Assembly: GCF_038561935.1 (NCBI RefSeq)
Contig: NZ_CP102770.1
Location: 1,612,001-1,676,000 of the forward strand
Reading direction: 5' to 3'
From: Myxococcus stipitatus
GTDB lineage: Bacteria; Myxococcota; Myxococcia; Myxococcales; Myxococcaceae
Length of the DNA stretch: 64,000 nucleotides
The notes under the pieces were generated by a model. That model was given only the letters and a program-made list of their open reading frames with translations, did not search any database and was not told where the DNA came from. Positions 9,098 to 19,568 of the stretch are shown in pieces. Positions within the stretch are counted from its first letter, which is position 1. Each line of letters begins with the position of its first letter. The translations under genes were made by a program, and so were the position numbers.

Positions 9098-10588
9098 ATG
9101 GGGCTCGCCATCCATCAGGAGGTGTTCCTCCCGGAGGAGTATGAGCGCTTCTCGCGCCGGCTCGACGAGAGCCTGGAGGCACTGCGGGAGCTGCTGGCGA
9201 GGCCGGGCTTTGGAGAAGGCGCGGCGACTATCGGCGCGGAGCTGGAGCTGTTCCTCGTCGACGCGCACGGCTCTCCGCTGCCGGTGAACCGACAGGTGCT
9301 GGCGCGCACGGTGGACCCGCGCGTCACGCTGGAGATGGACCGCTTCAACCTGGAGCTGAACCCTCGACCCGGGCCGCTCGCGGGGCGTCCGTTTCACGCG
9401 CTCCAGGAGGAGCTGGAGGACTCGCTGCGCGAGGTGCGGCGCGCGGCGAGGACGCAGGGCGCGCGGGTGGCGGTGGTGGGCATCCTCCCGACGTTGCGCG
9501 AGGAGGACCTCGGGCGGGAGGCGCTGACGGCGCAGCCACGCTACCGTGCGTTGTCCGCGGCCATCCGAGAGCGGCGCGCCGCGCCCTTCCAGGTGGCCAT
9601 CTCCGGCGAAGAGGACTCCCTGGCGCTCACGTGGGATGACGTGACGCTGGAGGGCGCGAACACGTCGTTCCAGATGCACCTGCGCGTGGCGCCTCGCGAC
9701 TTCGCCCGGCTGTACAACGCCGCGCAGCTCGCCACCGCGCCGGTGCTGGCCGTGTGCGGCAACTCCCCGCTGCTGCTGGGGCACACGCTCTGGGACGAGA
9801 CACGCGTGGCGCTCTTCCGGCAGGCGGTGGATGACCGCGCGGAGCCGGGGGTGGGCGGCTTCTGTGCTCCCGCGCGAGTGTCGTTCGGCCACGGCTGGGT
9901 GCGTGAGGGCGCGTACGAGCTGTTCGCGGAGTCGGTCGCGCTGCATCCACCGCTGCTCCCGGTGATGGGGCATGAGTCTCCGCTGGAGCGCGTGGCCGAC
10001 GGCGGGCTGCCGAGCCTGGACGAGCTGCGGCTGCACCAGGGCACGGTGTGGACGTGGAACCGCGCCATCTACGACCCGCGAGACTCGGGCCACCTGCGCA
10101 TCGAGATGCGCGCACTGCCCGCGGGCCCCACGGTGGTGGACATGGTGGCCAACGGGGCGTTCCTGTTGGGGCTGACGCTCGGGTTGGGCGAGCGCATGGA
10201 CGCGTTGCTCCCCGCGCTGCCGTTCGCGCATGCCGCGGGCAACTTCCTGCGCGCCGCGCGCCGAGGGCTGGACGCGGAGCTCTCCTGGCCCGGCGAGTCC
10301 ATGCCGAGTCCGCGCGTGGTGCCGGTGGTGGAGCTGGTGCGGAGGCTCCTGCCCGTGGCGCGGCGGGGCCTGTTGCTGTCGGGGGTCGAGGCGGAGGAGG
10401 TGGACCGGATGCTCGACATCATCGCGCGGCGCGTGGACACGGGGCGCACGGGGGCGCGCTGGCAGCGGCGGGTGCTCGCGCGGCTGGAGGCTCGGATGCC
10501 CCGTCGGGACACGCTGGCGGCGATGCTGGAGCGCTACCTCCAGCACGCGGAGTCGGGCGAGCCCGTCCACACGTGGCCGGAGGACTGA
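9098..10588 (+). CDS. Glutamate-cysteine ligase family protein
   Basis: This is a 496-residue protein with features of the GCS2-type glutamate-cysteine-ligase superfamily. These include IGAELELFLVD near residue 45 (the metal/substrate Glu pair), the MDRFNLELNP segment near residue 87, and a central LEGANTSFQMHLRV whose His and Gln line the active site in relatives. A later RIEMRALPAGPTVVDMVAN block follows. The family makes gamma-glutamyl amide bonds with ATP; some members act as gamma-glutamylcysteine synthetases, others on different amines. The length is longer than YbdK (about 370 residues). It is monocistronic: a 143-bp gap precedes the next gene, and the upstream neighbour is divergent. 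Confidence 0.8.
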   Translation: MGLAIHQEVFLPEEYERFSRRLDESLEALRELLARPGFGEGAATIGAELELFLVDAHGSPLPVNRQVLARTVDPRVTLEMDRFNLELNPRPGPLAGRPFHALQEELEDSLREVRRAARTQGARVAVVGILPTLREEDLGREALTAQPRYRALSAAIRERRAAPFQVAISGEEDSLALTWDDVTLEGANTSFQMHLRVAPRDFARLYNAAQLATAPVLAVCGNSPLLLGHTLWDETRVALFRQAVDDRAEPGVGGFCAPARVSFGHGWVREGAYELFAESVALHPPLLPVMGHESPLERVADGGLPSLDELRLHQGTVWTWNRAIYDPRDSGHLRIEMRALPAGPTVVDMVANGAFLLGLTLGLGERMDALLPALPFAHAAGNFLRAARRGLDAELSWPGESMPSPRVVPVVELVRRLLPVARRGLLLSGVEAEEVDRMLDIIARRVDTGRTGARWQRRVLARLEARMPRRDTLAAMLERYLQHAESGEPVHTWPED

Positions 10589-10731
10589 GCCCGCGGCCGG
10601 GCTCGTCCCGGAATCGGTCGGGCAAGCGGCCTCGAGGCGGCCCGAAGCGACGCGCATTGCGGGGAGCCCGGACCTGGGATGAATATCCGCCCGCCCGCGC
10701 CGTCAGCGGGCCGACACCTGTGCGCGCGCAT

Positions 10732-12162
10732 ATGACTCGACTTCTTCCCACCGTCCTGCTGCTCGCCGTGCTGGGCAGCGCCTGCTCCGCCTCCCTGCGC
10801 GGACGCGCCGACAAGCTGGCTCGCGAGGGCCGCTTCGTCGAGGCGGCCACCCTCTACGACGACCTGGTCCAACAGAACCCTCACGAGAAGGAGCTGGTGA
10901 CCGAGCGTGATGGCCTGCGCGGCCGGGCGTTGGACCAGCTCCTGGGCAACGCCCGCCGCTTCCGGCTGCAGGGGGTCGACGAGAAGGCGGAGGAGGACCT
11001 GCTCCAGTTCCTGGACCGCCGCGCGCAGTGGAACAGCAAGCTGAACGGCGGACTCGAGAGCTCGCTGCTGGAGGAGATGGAGGGGACGCACCAGCACCTG
11101 CGGCGCACCATCAGCACGCCCGCCTCACAGGGGCTGGCGCTGACCGCGGACCAGATGCTCACGCGCAAGCAGAAGCTGCTCGCGCACCGGGAGATGGCCG
11201 TCATCCAGCGCGAGATGTCGGCGGTGGTGCTCCAGAGCGGCAGGGACGTGTGCAAGCGGCTGCGGGACGTGTCCTCCGAGGACGCGCCGCACTGGCGGGA
11301 GCTCGTCTCGCGCTACTGCCGCCGCTGGCGTGAGTTCGCACCGGAGCCGCCCCCAGCCGCGGAGCTCTTGTCGGTGCCGACGTGGACGGGGGACGTGGAC
11401 GGGCTGGACTCCGCGCAGATGGAGCTCCTGCGAGGACGGCTCACGCGCGTGTTCGAGTCCTCGCCCTGGTTCTCGCCCTCCGCGCGCCACCATCCGGAGC
11501 TGTCGCTGGCCGGGCGCTTCGAGTCCCGCCGCGACAGCCGCACCGTGTCGCTCACCGCGCCTTACTCCGAGCAGGTGCCTTACACGGACCACGAGGACCG
11601 CACCGAGACCATCTCCGAGCCCTACTCCGAAGAGGAGGAGTACACGGACGACGAGGGCAAGAAGCGCAAGCGCACGGTGACGAAGACGCGCACGTACACG
11701 CGGACCATCACCGTCCCCGTCACGCGCTACCGCGAGGTGTCGCGGACCTTCGAGTACCACGCGCTGCGCTTGTCCGTGGACCACCAGCTCTCGGTGTCCT
11801 CGTCGGGCGTGCTGGACGCCGGGCGAGGTCCCCTGTCCACCGTGTTCCAGGACCACCTGTCGGACTCCTCCTACGAGCACGACGTGTCCTTCGGTCCCGG
11901 CAATGTGTATCCCCGGCGCGCCCAGCTCGTGGACCCCGAGCCCTGGCTGGAGCAGCGCGTGGAGCAGCTCGTCCAGCGCTTCGCCCAGGGGTTGAGGGAG
12001 CACTGGCGCGAGTCCTACTGCACCACGCCCGCTCGCACATTGGACGAGGCCGCCCGCTGTGCTCGCGCGGGTACCGCGCTTCCTACCCCCGCCTACCAGG
12101 TCCTCGCCGAAGTCCTCGGGGATGACGCGGCGCTCGTCCCGTCCTTGTTCGCTACCCCGTAG
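10732..12162 (+). CDS. Putative lipoprotein, 476 residues, unknown function
   Basis: The ATG at 10732 begins a lipoprotein signal (LLAVLGSACSASL, Cys near residue 17). The N-terminal third is a TPR-like helical region (KLAREGRFVEAATLYDDLVQ) followed by coiled helices. The middle has a striking Tyr/Thr-rich charged segment (residues about 280-335) with PYSEQVPYT, PYSEEEEYTDDEGKKRKR and TKTRTYTRTITVPVTRYREV. It resembles a repeated beta-strand module with alternating acidic and basic patches. The C-terminal part has Cys residues that could form a disulfide. No catalytic motif is visible. An envelope structural or assembly role is possible; confidence rests on the signal and codon usage only. 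Confidence 0.74.
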   Translation: MTRLLPTVLLLAVLGSACSASLRGRADKLAREGRFVEAATLYDDLVQQNPHEKELVTERDGLRGRALDQLLGNARRFRLQGVDEKAEEDLLQFLDRRAQWNSKLNGGLESSLLEEMEGTHQHLRRTISTPASQGLALTADQMLTRKQKLLAHREMAVIQREMSAVVLQSGRDVCKRLRDVSSEDAPHWRELVSRYCRRWREFAPEPPPAAELLSVPTWTGDVDGLDSAQMELLRGRLTRVFESSPWFSPSARHHPELSLAGRFESRRDSRTVSLTAPYSEQVPYTDHEDRTETISEPYSEEEEYTDDEGKKRKRTVTKTRTYTRTITVPVTRYREVSRTFEYHALRLSVDHQLSVSSSGVLDAGRGPLSTVFQDHLSDSSYEHDVSFGPGNVYPRRAQLVDPEPWLEQRVEQLVQRFAQGLREHWRESYCTTPARTLDEAARCARAGTALPTPAYQVLAEVLGDDAALVPSLFATP

Positions 12163-12310
12163 TGGGGTCCAACACCCTCGTTCGGTATTCGGCGGGTCAA
12201 ATGAGACCGGGTGGATTGTTCAAGCCATCTGACGTGAAATACCCGTGAGTGCGGGTCAGACTCCTTTGTCAGTATTCGTACTCCCAGCGAATTTTCATAC
12301 AGAGGACCGT

Positions 12311-13114
12311 ATGCATCCGACTGAAGTCCGAAGCCTCGCACGTCGTGGGACCTTGTTGATGTGGATGGCTTCCGCCGTGGCGCTGTCCGCGTGTGGCGGC
12401 GCGGAGCAGGACACCGCGCCCGTGCAGGCGCCGGGGGTCGAGAAGGCGGAAGACCTGGACGTGCGGACCGCCGAGCGCCGCATCATCGTCTACCTGACGG
12501 GGAACCAGTCGCTGTACGCGCTGAAGGATGGCCAGTCCGTCCTCGTCGCCGAGCGCAGCGGTGCGCCCGTGGTGTCGCCGGATGGCCGCGACGTCGTCTT
12601 CGCGAAGCTGCCGGACGCGTGGACCCAGGGCGACCCGGTGACGCGCGCGGAGCTCCACGTCTACTCGCTGCGCACGGGCAAGCTGTCGCGGCTGACGTCG
12701 GGCCATGACGACCAGACCCCGTCGTGGTCTCCGGACGGCAAGAGCATCCTGTTCCAGTCCAAGGCCCGCTCGGGCGTGTCCTCGTTCTGGCGCGTGAGCC
12801 CCAACGGCAAGGGCCTCAAGCAGGTGACGAACGTCTCGTCGCCCGAGTCCCCGGCGCTGAGCGTGGTGCCCACGCCGATGGGTGGCACGGGCGTGGAGTG
12901 GGGACCGCACGAGCGCCGCATCATCGTCTACCTCTCGGCCCAGCCGAGCGGCAGCGCGGTGAACGTCGTGAGCTTCGACCGGGACCTGGACGTCACGAAC
13001 GCCTACAGCCTGGGCGAGGGCACCTCTCCCCGCTGGACCGAGCAGGGCACCCTCGTGTTCCTGCGCGAGGTGAAGGGGCAGCTCACCGAGGTCGAAGTCA
13101 GCGTCGATGACTGA
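12311..13114 (+). CDS. TolB-like beta-propeller lipoprotein
   Basis: This is a 267-residue lipoprotein (VALSACGG, Cys near residue 29) with an ATG at 12311. The mature part contains PD40-type propeller motifs: APVVSPDGRDVVFAK, a DDQTPSWSPDGKSILFQS block near residue 135, and SPRWTEQGTLVFL. The blade motif ERRIIVYL occurs twice, about 146 residues apart, with near-identical coding DNA (23 identical bases, beginning at 12473 and 12911), hinting at recent blade duplication or conversion. TolB-like propellers bind partner proteins in the periplasm; no partner is encoded nearby. The preceding 148 bp (12163-12310) is relatively AT-rich and should hold the promoter, but I could not pick boxes with confidence. 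Confidence 0.76.
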   Translation: MHPTEVRSLARRGTLLMWMASAVALSACGGAEQDTAPVQAPGVEKAEDLDVRTAERRIIVYLTGNQSLYALKDGQSVLVAERSGAPVVSPDGRDVVFAKLPDAWTQGDPVTRAELHVYSLRTGKLSRLTSGHDDQTPSWSPDGKSILFQSKARSGVSSFWRVSPNGKGLKQVTNVSSPESPALSVVPTPMGGTGVEWGPHERRIIVYLSAQPSGSAVNVVSFDRDLDVTNAYSLGEGTSPRWTEQGTLVFLREVKGQLTEVEVSVDD

Positions 13115-13153
13115 GTGAGCCGCGCGCGCCGCGATTCGAGGAGGGGGCGGCGG

Positions 13154-13942
13154 TCAGCCCTCATCCTCGGCGCCGCGACGCAGGCCCAGCATCCGCCGCA
13201 GCTCCCGCGCGGACTGGCGGCTGACCTCCACCGCGTGGCCCCGCGCCGTGCGAGCCAGGTAGCCGCCCGTCTCCAAGGGCTCCAGCCGAGAGACCTGCCG
13301 CAGGTTGAGCAGCGCCCGCCGATGGACGCGGTGGAAGAGCTCCGAGGGGAGCTTCTCCGCCAGCTCGTTGAGGGTGAAGTCGGTGAGGAACTCGCCCTGC
13401 GCGGTGAACACCGTCACCAGCTCGTCATCCAGCGCCGCGTGGGAGATGGTCTCCGGGTCCACCAGGACGATGCCCTGTCGCGTGGGGATGGGCAGCCTCG
13501 CCAGCGCGCGCGGGGCCGCGGCCGAGGCGACGGGCTTCTCCGCGGGCACCGCCACCTCCCGGGGCCGAGCTCCTGGCTCCATCCGCGCGCGCACGCGCTC
13601 CAGGGCCTTCTGGAGTCGTGCGGGCTCCACGGGCTTGAGCACGTAGTCCATGGCGCCATGCTCGAAGGCCTCCACGGCGTGCTCCGCGTGCGCGGTGCAG
13701 AGCACCACGTGCGGACGGCCTTGCGGCAGCAGCGCCAGCGCATCCAGGCCGCTCAAGCCCGGCATGTGGATGTCCAGGAGCACCACGTCCACGCCGCCCG
13801 CGCGCACCGCGGCGAGCACCGCTTCTCCATCCGCCGCCTCGCCGCACACCTCCACGTCCGGCAGGGCGCTCAAGAGGCGCGACAGGCGCTTGCGCGCGAG
13901 CAGTTCATCATCGGCGATGAGGACCCGCAGGGTTGTGCTCAC
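13154..13942 (-). CDS. LytTR-family response regulator
   Basis: This is a 262-residue protein with a GTG start at 13942 that overlaps the kinase stop by 4 bp (GTGA), implying translational coupling. The receiver domain has the acidic pair DD at 11-12, phospho-acceptor Asp57 (VVLLDIHMPGLSG), Thr83 and Lys103 (VLKP). A linker of about 35 residues leads to a LytTR DNA-binding domain (about 160-255), with LFHRVHRRALLNLRQVSRLEPLE and the final strand YLARTARGHAVEVSRQ. LytTR regulators bind direct repeats upstream of target promoters, often envelope or secretion genes. Its partner is the kinase immediately upstream. Confidence 0.93.
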   Translation of the reverse strand: MSTTLRVLIADDELLARKRLSRLLSALPDVEVCGEAADGEAVLAAVRAGGVDVVLLDIHMPGLSGLDALALLPQGRPHVVLCTAHAEHAVEAFEHGAMDYVLKPVEPARLQKALERVRARMEPGARPREVAVPAEKPVASAAAPRALARLPIPTRQGIVLVDPETISHAALDDELVTVFTAQGEFLTDFTLNELAEKLPSELFHRVHRRALLNLRQVSRLEPLETGGYLARTARGHAVEVSRQSARELRRMLGLRRGAEDEG

Positions 13943-14994
13943 GTGACGACTCCGGACAGGGGGCCCGAGCGGGGCAGGGTGACGGTGACGCGGGTGCGGC
14001 CCTCGGCGCTCTGGAGCGCGAGGCGGGCTCCGCTACCGTAGGCCAGCGCCAGGCGGCGCTCCACGGTGGGCAGGCCCGCGCTTCCCTCGCGAGGCCCCTT
14101 GGAGGCCCCCGGGTTCTCGACGGCCACCTCCACGAGCCCCTCGCGCACGTGCACGCCCAGCGTCAGCTGGCCCCGGTGGCCCGCGGCGGGGCCGTGCTTC
14201 ACGGCGTTCTCCGCCAGCGGCAGGAGCACCAGCGGCGGGACGGGCAGGTCCTCCGCGCCGGGCTGGATGTCGAGCGTGAGCTGGAACAGGTCCGGGTCTC
14301 GCAAGAGGTGCAGGTCGAAGAGGGTGCGCATCAGCGCCAGCTCTTCCGCCAGGGGCCAGGTGGCCTTGCGCACGCCCGCGAGCACCGTGCGCAGCATCGT
14401 GGACAGGCGCAGCACGGCGGCTTCGGCGACGGCGCCGTCCTCGCGGCACCACTCGGCGATGGCGTTGAGGGTGTTGAAGAGGAAGTGCGGGTCCAGGTGG
14501 CTGCGCAGCGCGAGCAGCTGCGCCTGCTCCGCCTCCAGCTCGAAGCGCGCCGCGCGGGCCCGCTCGCGCGTCAGCGTCTCCTCGAAGCCGATGTCCCGCC
14601 CCAGGCCCCAGCCTCCGACGAGGAACAGGGCGTTGCACACCATCAGGTTGGTGGGCTGGGTGAGGAAGGTGGGCCCCATGTCCAGGAGCTTGGGCACCAC
14701 GAAGCCGGAGGTGAGCACCACGCCGGTGCCCAGGGTGCCGTACATCAACACGCGCACGCCGCCGTGGCTCAGGTCCAGGCCCTCCGGGAAGAGGACCCGG
14801 TAGGAGACGGGGGCCACCCCGACGAAGAGCAGGCACATCAACACGCCCAGGTAGGGCGCGAGCGGCTCCGCGCTGAAGCTCGACTGCGCGGCCACCAGCG
14901 GCGCGGAGACCAGGAGGATGGGCACCAACCGCCGAGGCTCCGCGAGGGCCCTCAGGGTGGCGCGGACGATGGACCCTTCTGTCTTCTCCGACAT
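13939..14994 (-). CDS. LytS/YehU-type membrane sensor histidine kinase
   Basis: This is a 351-residue protein with an ATG at 14994. The N-terminal about 130 residues contain several hydrophobic spans with short loops and no obvious sensory domain. A cytoplasmic helix leads to the His_kinase motif RSHLDPHFLFNTLN, with phospho-acceptor His170. The ATP-binding domain has the N-box LLPLAENAVKHG, and a C-terminal G-box is reduced to SAGLPTVERRL. This is the compact LytS-like architecture that pairs with LytTR regulators, here the next gene. The short membrane domain suggests it senses a signal in the bilayer or through a partner, such as the microprotein encoded 31 bp upstream. Confidence 0.93.
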   Translation of the reverse strand: MSEKTEGSIVRATLRALAEPRRLVPILLVSAPLVAAQSSFSAEPLAPYLGVLMCLLFVGVAPVSYRVLFPEGLDLSHGGVRVLMYGTLGTGVVLTSGFVVPKLLDMGPTFLTQPTNLMVCNALFLVGGWGLGRDIGFEETLTRERARAARFELEAEQAQLLALRSHLDPHFLFNTLNAIAEWCREDGAVAEAAVLRLSTMLRTVLAGVRKATWPLAEELALMRTLFDLHLLRDPDLFQLTLDIQPGAEDLPVPPLVLLPLAENAVKHGPAAGHRGQLTLGVHVREGLVEVAVENPGASKGPREGSAGLPTVERRLALAYGSGARLALQSAEGRTRVTVTLPRSGPLSGVVT

Positions 14995-15025
14995 GCTCCC
15001 GGCGGAGCCTACACCGTCGGACGCC

Positions 15026-15148
15026 TCACCGCGCGGGCTGCTCCTCCAGCTCCACCTCGAAGGCGTCGACGAGGATGCTGCCGGCGAGGATGAAGGGGAA
15101 GAGGAGGATGGCGACGAGGACGAGGAGGGGCGTGGGGAGGGTGAGCAT
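15026..15148 (-). CDS. 40-residue single-span membrane microprotein upstream of the kinase
   Basis: A 41-codon frame starts at an ATG at 15148, preceded by GGAG with a 7-nt gap. It encodes a short start, one hydrophobic helix (LLVLVAILLFPFILAGSILV) and an acidic tail (FEVELEEQPAR). Codons are G/C-ended like real genes here. It ends 31 bp before the kinase ATG on the same strand, so the order is microprotein, kinase, regulator. I recognise no family. The helix length and Glu-rich tail fit a bitopic membrane peptide that could modulate the kinase. The call rests on the ribosome site, codon bias and context. Confidence 0.55.
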   Translation of the reverse strand: MLTLPTPLLVLVAILLFPFILAGSILVDAFEVELEEQPAR

Positions 15149-15256
15149 TGCGGGCTCCGGAGGCCTTGCAGCATGCAAACCCAGTCTGACGTTTTCCTGG
15201 CACCCGTGCTGACCGCCAGGGCTGGATGGTTGAATTCTGAAGACAGGCGGTCTTTT

Positions 15257-17433
<2,177 letters not shown>

Positions 17434-17437
17434 CGGC

Positions 17438-18022
17438 TCAGGGATAGAGCATCTGCGCGCGCCAGCCCTCGCCGTCGCGCAGATAGACGTGGCGGTCGTG
17501 CAGGCGGCTGGGGCGGGCGTGCCAGAACTCGATGCGGTCCGGCACCACGCGGAAGCCGGACCAGTGAGGAGGCCGGGGGACCTCGCCTCCCGCGTAGCGC
17601 TTCTCCACTTCCTCCACGCGGTTCTCCAGCTCCTCGCGCGAGCCCAGGGGCCGGCTCTGGAGGCTGGCCCACGCGCCCACCTGGCTGCCGCGCGCGCGGC
17701 TGTGGAAGTACGCGTCCGCCTCTTGCGGAGATACCACCTCCACGCGGCCCTCCACGCGCACCTGCTCGTCCAGGGGCTGCCAGTAGAAGCACAGCGCGGC
17801 GAAGGGCTGGCCCAAGAGCGCGCGGCCCTTGCGGCTCTCGTGGTTGGTGAAGAAGACGAACCCGCGCCGGTCGAAGTCCTTGAGCAGCACCACGCGTGCG
17901 CTGGGACGTCCGTCGGCGTCCACGGTGGCGACCACCACCGCGTTGGGGTCCACGGGAATGGCCTGGCGGGCGCGCTCGAAGACGTCCGCGAATCGCTGGA
18001 TGGGGTCGGGAGGTATCAGCAC
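17438..18022 (-). CDS. pdxH: Pyridoxamine/pyridoxine 5'-phosphate oxidase (fprA of the csgA locus)
   Basis: This is a 194-residue flavoprotein with a family-typical length of about 200. Signature blocks are RVVLLKDFDRRGFVFFTN (FMN binding, residues about 40-58), FYWQPLDEQVRVEGRVE and the C-terminal RLHDRHVYLRDGEGWRAQML, which matches the PdxH phosphate-binding end. PdxH oxidises pyridoxine or pyridoxamine 5'-phosphate to pyridoxal 5'-phosphate using FMN and oxygen. It is convergent with csgA, separated by only 4 bp. The same gene next to csgA in Myxococcus xanthus was named fprA for its flavin-binding protein. It is divergent from glgA (77-bp gap). Confidence 0.93.
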   Translation of the reverse strand: MLIPPDPIQRFADVFERARQAIPVDPNAVVVATVDADGRPSARVVLLKDFDRRGFVFFTNHESRKGRALLGQPFAALCFYWQPLDEQVRVEGRVEVVSPQEADAYFHSRARGSQVGAWASLQSRPLGSREELENRVEEVEKRYAGGEVPRPPHWSGFRVVPDRIEFWHARPSRLHDRHVYLRDGEGWRAQMLYP

Positions 18023-18099
18023 GGGCGCACCATAAGGGACGGGTGGCGCGGGTGCACCTTCACGGTTGACTCGCCCCGTGCAACCGTCATCGTGGGCAC

Positions 18100-19533
18100 A
18101 TGAAGATTCTCTTCATCTCCTCGGAGGTGGCCCCGTTCTCCAAGTCGGGAGGGCTGGGGGACGTGGCGGGTGCACTGCCGGCCGCGCTGGCGGCGCTGGG
18201 CCATGACGTCAAGGTCGTCACCCCGCGCTACCGCGACCTGAGGGACGCCGGACGCCTGTCGCCCACGGGCCAGGTGCTCCACCTGCACTTCCCCTTCGGC
18301 GAGGTGGGCGGCCCCATCCTCTCCGCCCGGCTGGCGGAGCGGCTGGAGGTCCTCTTCCTGGAGAACGAGTTCTTCTTCGGCAACAGGAATGGCCTGTACG
18401 GCGACGCCTGGGGCGAGTTCGGCGACAACGCCCGGCGCTTCGCCTACCTGTCCGTCGGCGCGCTGCAGGCCGCGCAGCGCCTGGGCTTCGTGCCCGATAT
18501 CGTCCACGCGAACGACTGGCAGACGGGGCTTGCGCCCCTGGCGCTGCGGCGCGGCTTCCAGGCCACGCAGCTGGCGGACGCGAAGAGTGTCTTCACCATC
18601 CACAACCTCGCTTACCAGGGCCACTTCAACAAGGCGGTGATGGAGGACCTGGGGCTGCCCTGGGACTTGTTCACCGCGGACGAGGGCCTGGAGTTCCACG
18701 ACTCGGTGAACTTCATGAAGGCGGGCCTCGTCTTCGCCGACGCGCTGACCACCGTGTCCCCCACGTACGCGCGTGAAATCCAGACGCCCGAGCAGGGCTA
18801 CGGCCTGGACGGCCTGCTGCGTCACCGCGCGCACCGGCTGCACGGCATCCTCAACGGCATCGACGTGCACGAGTGGAACCCGGCCACGGACCCGCACCTG
18901 CCCGCGCGCTACGGGCCTCGGGAGCTGGGGGGCAAGTCGGTCTGCAAGCGCGTGCTGCTGGAGCACTTCGGCCTGCCGCCCGGAGACGCGCCGGTGTTCG
19001 CCATCGTCAGCCGGCTGGCGTGGCAGAAGGGCACGGACCTGCTCCTGGAGGTGCTGCCCACGGCGCTCCAGGCGGACATCCGCTTCGTGGGCGTGGGCAG
19101 CGGCGAGCCCGAGCTGGAGGACGGCCTTCGCGCGCTGCAGGCCCGCTACCCCAAGCAGGTCGGCGTGCACGTGGGGTTCGACGCCCGGCTGTCCCACCTG
19201 GTGGAGGCCGGCGCGGACTTCTTCCTCATGCCCAGCCGGTATGAGCCGTGTGGTCTCAACCAGATGTACTCGCTGCGCTACGGCACGGTGCCCATCGTCC
19301 GGGCCACCGGAGGGCTGGTGGACACCGTGGAGGGGGGGCTGGGGGGCAACGGGCTCGTCTTCGAGGCCTTCCACCGGGCCGCGCTCCTGGCCGCCTTCCG
19401 CCGGGCCCTGGCCCTCTACGCGGACCCGCCCCGACTCGTGGATTTCCAGAGACGCGGGATGGACAAGGACTTCTCCTGGGATGTCTCCGCGCGCCGCTAC
19501 GAGGCTGTCTACACGGGACTGACCGCTGAATAG
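18100..19533 (+). CDS. glgA: Glycogen synthase (ADP-glucose-dependent)
   Basis: This is a 477-residue GT5 glycosyltransferase. The N-terminal KSGGLGDV (residues 14-21) is the ADP-glucose-binding KxGGL motif of bacterial glycogen synthases. The C-terminal Rossmann half has SRLAWQKGTDLLLEV and the retaining-enzyme motif SRYEPCGLNQMYSLRYG, with the conserved Glu pair. It elongates alpha-1,4-glucan using ADP-glucose in the cytoplasm. Myxobacteria store glycogen before sporulation, so proximity to csgA may be physiologically meaningful, though that is inference. The downstream kinase begins 35 bp after the stop. Confidence 0.95.
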   Translation: MKILFISSEVAPFSKSGGLGDVAGALPAALAALGHDVKVVTPRYRDLRDAGRLSPTGQVLHLHFPFGEVGGPILSARLAERLEVLFLENEFFFGNRNGLYGDAWGEFGDNARRFAYLSVGALQAAQRLGFVPDIVHANDWQTGLAPLALRRGFQATQLADAKSVFTIHNLAYQGHFNKAVMEDLGLPWDLFTADEGLEFHDSVNFMKAGLVFADALTTVSPTYAREIQTPEQGYGLDGLLRHRAHRLHGILNGIDVHEWNPATDPHLPARYGPRELGGKSVCKRVLLEHFGLPPGDAPVFAIVSRLAWQKGTDLLLEVLPTALQADIRFVGVGSGEPELEDGLRALQARYPKQVGVHVGFDARLSHLVEAGADFFLMPSRYEPCGLNQMYSLRYGTVPIVRATGGLVDTVEGGLGGNGLVFEAFHRAALLAAFRRALALYADPPRLVDFQRRGMDKDFSWDVSARRYEAVYTGLTAE

Positions 19534-19568
19534 TGGGTGCGGATGAAAAATCGCAGTAGGATTGCGGT

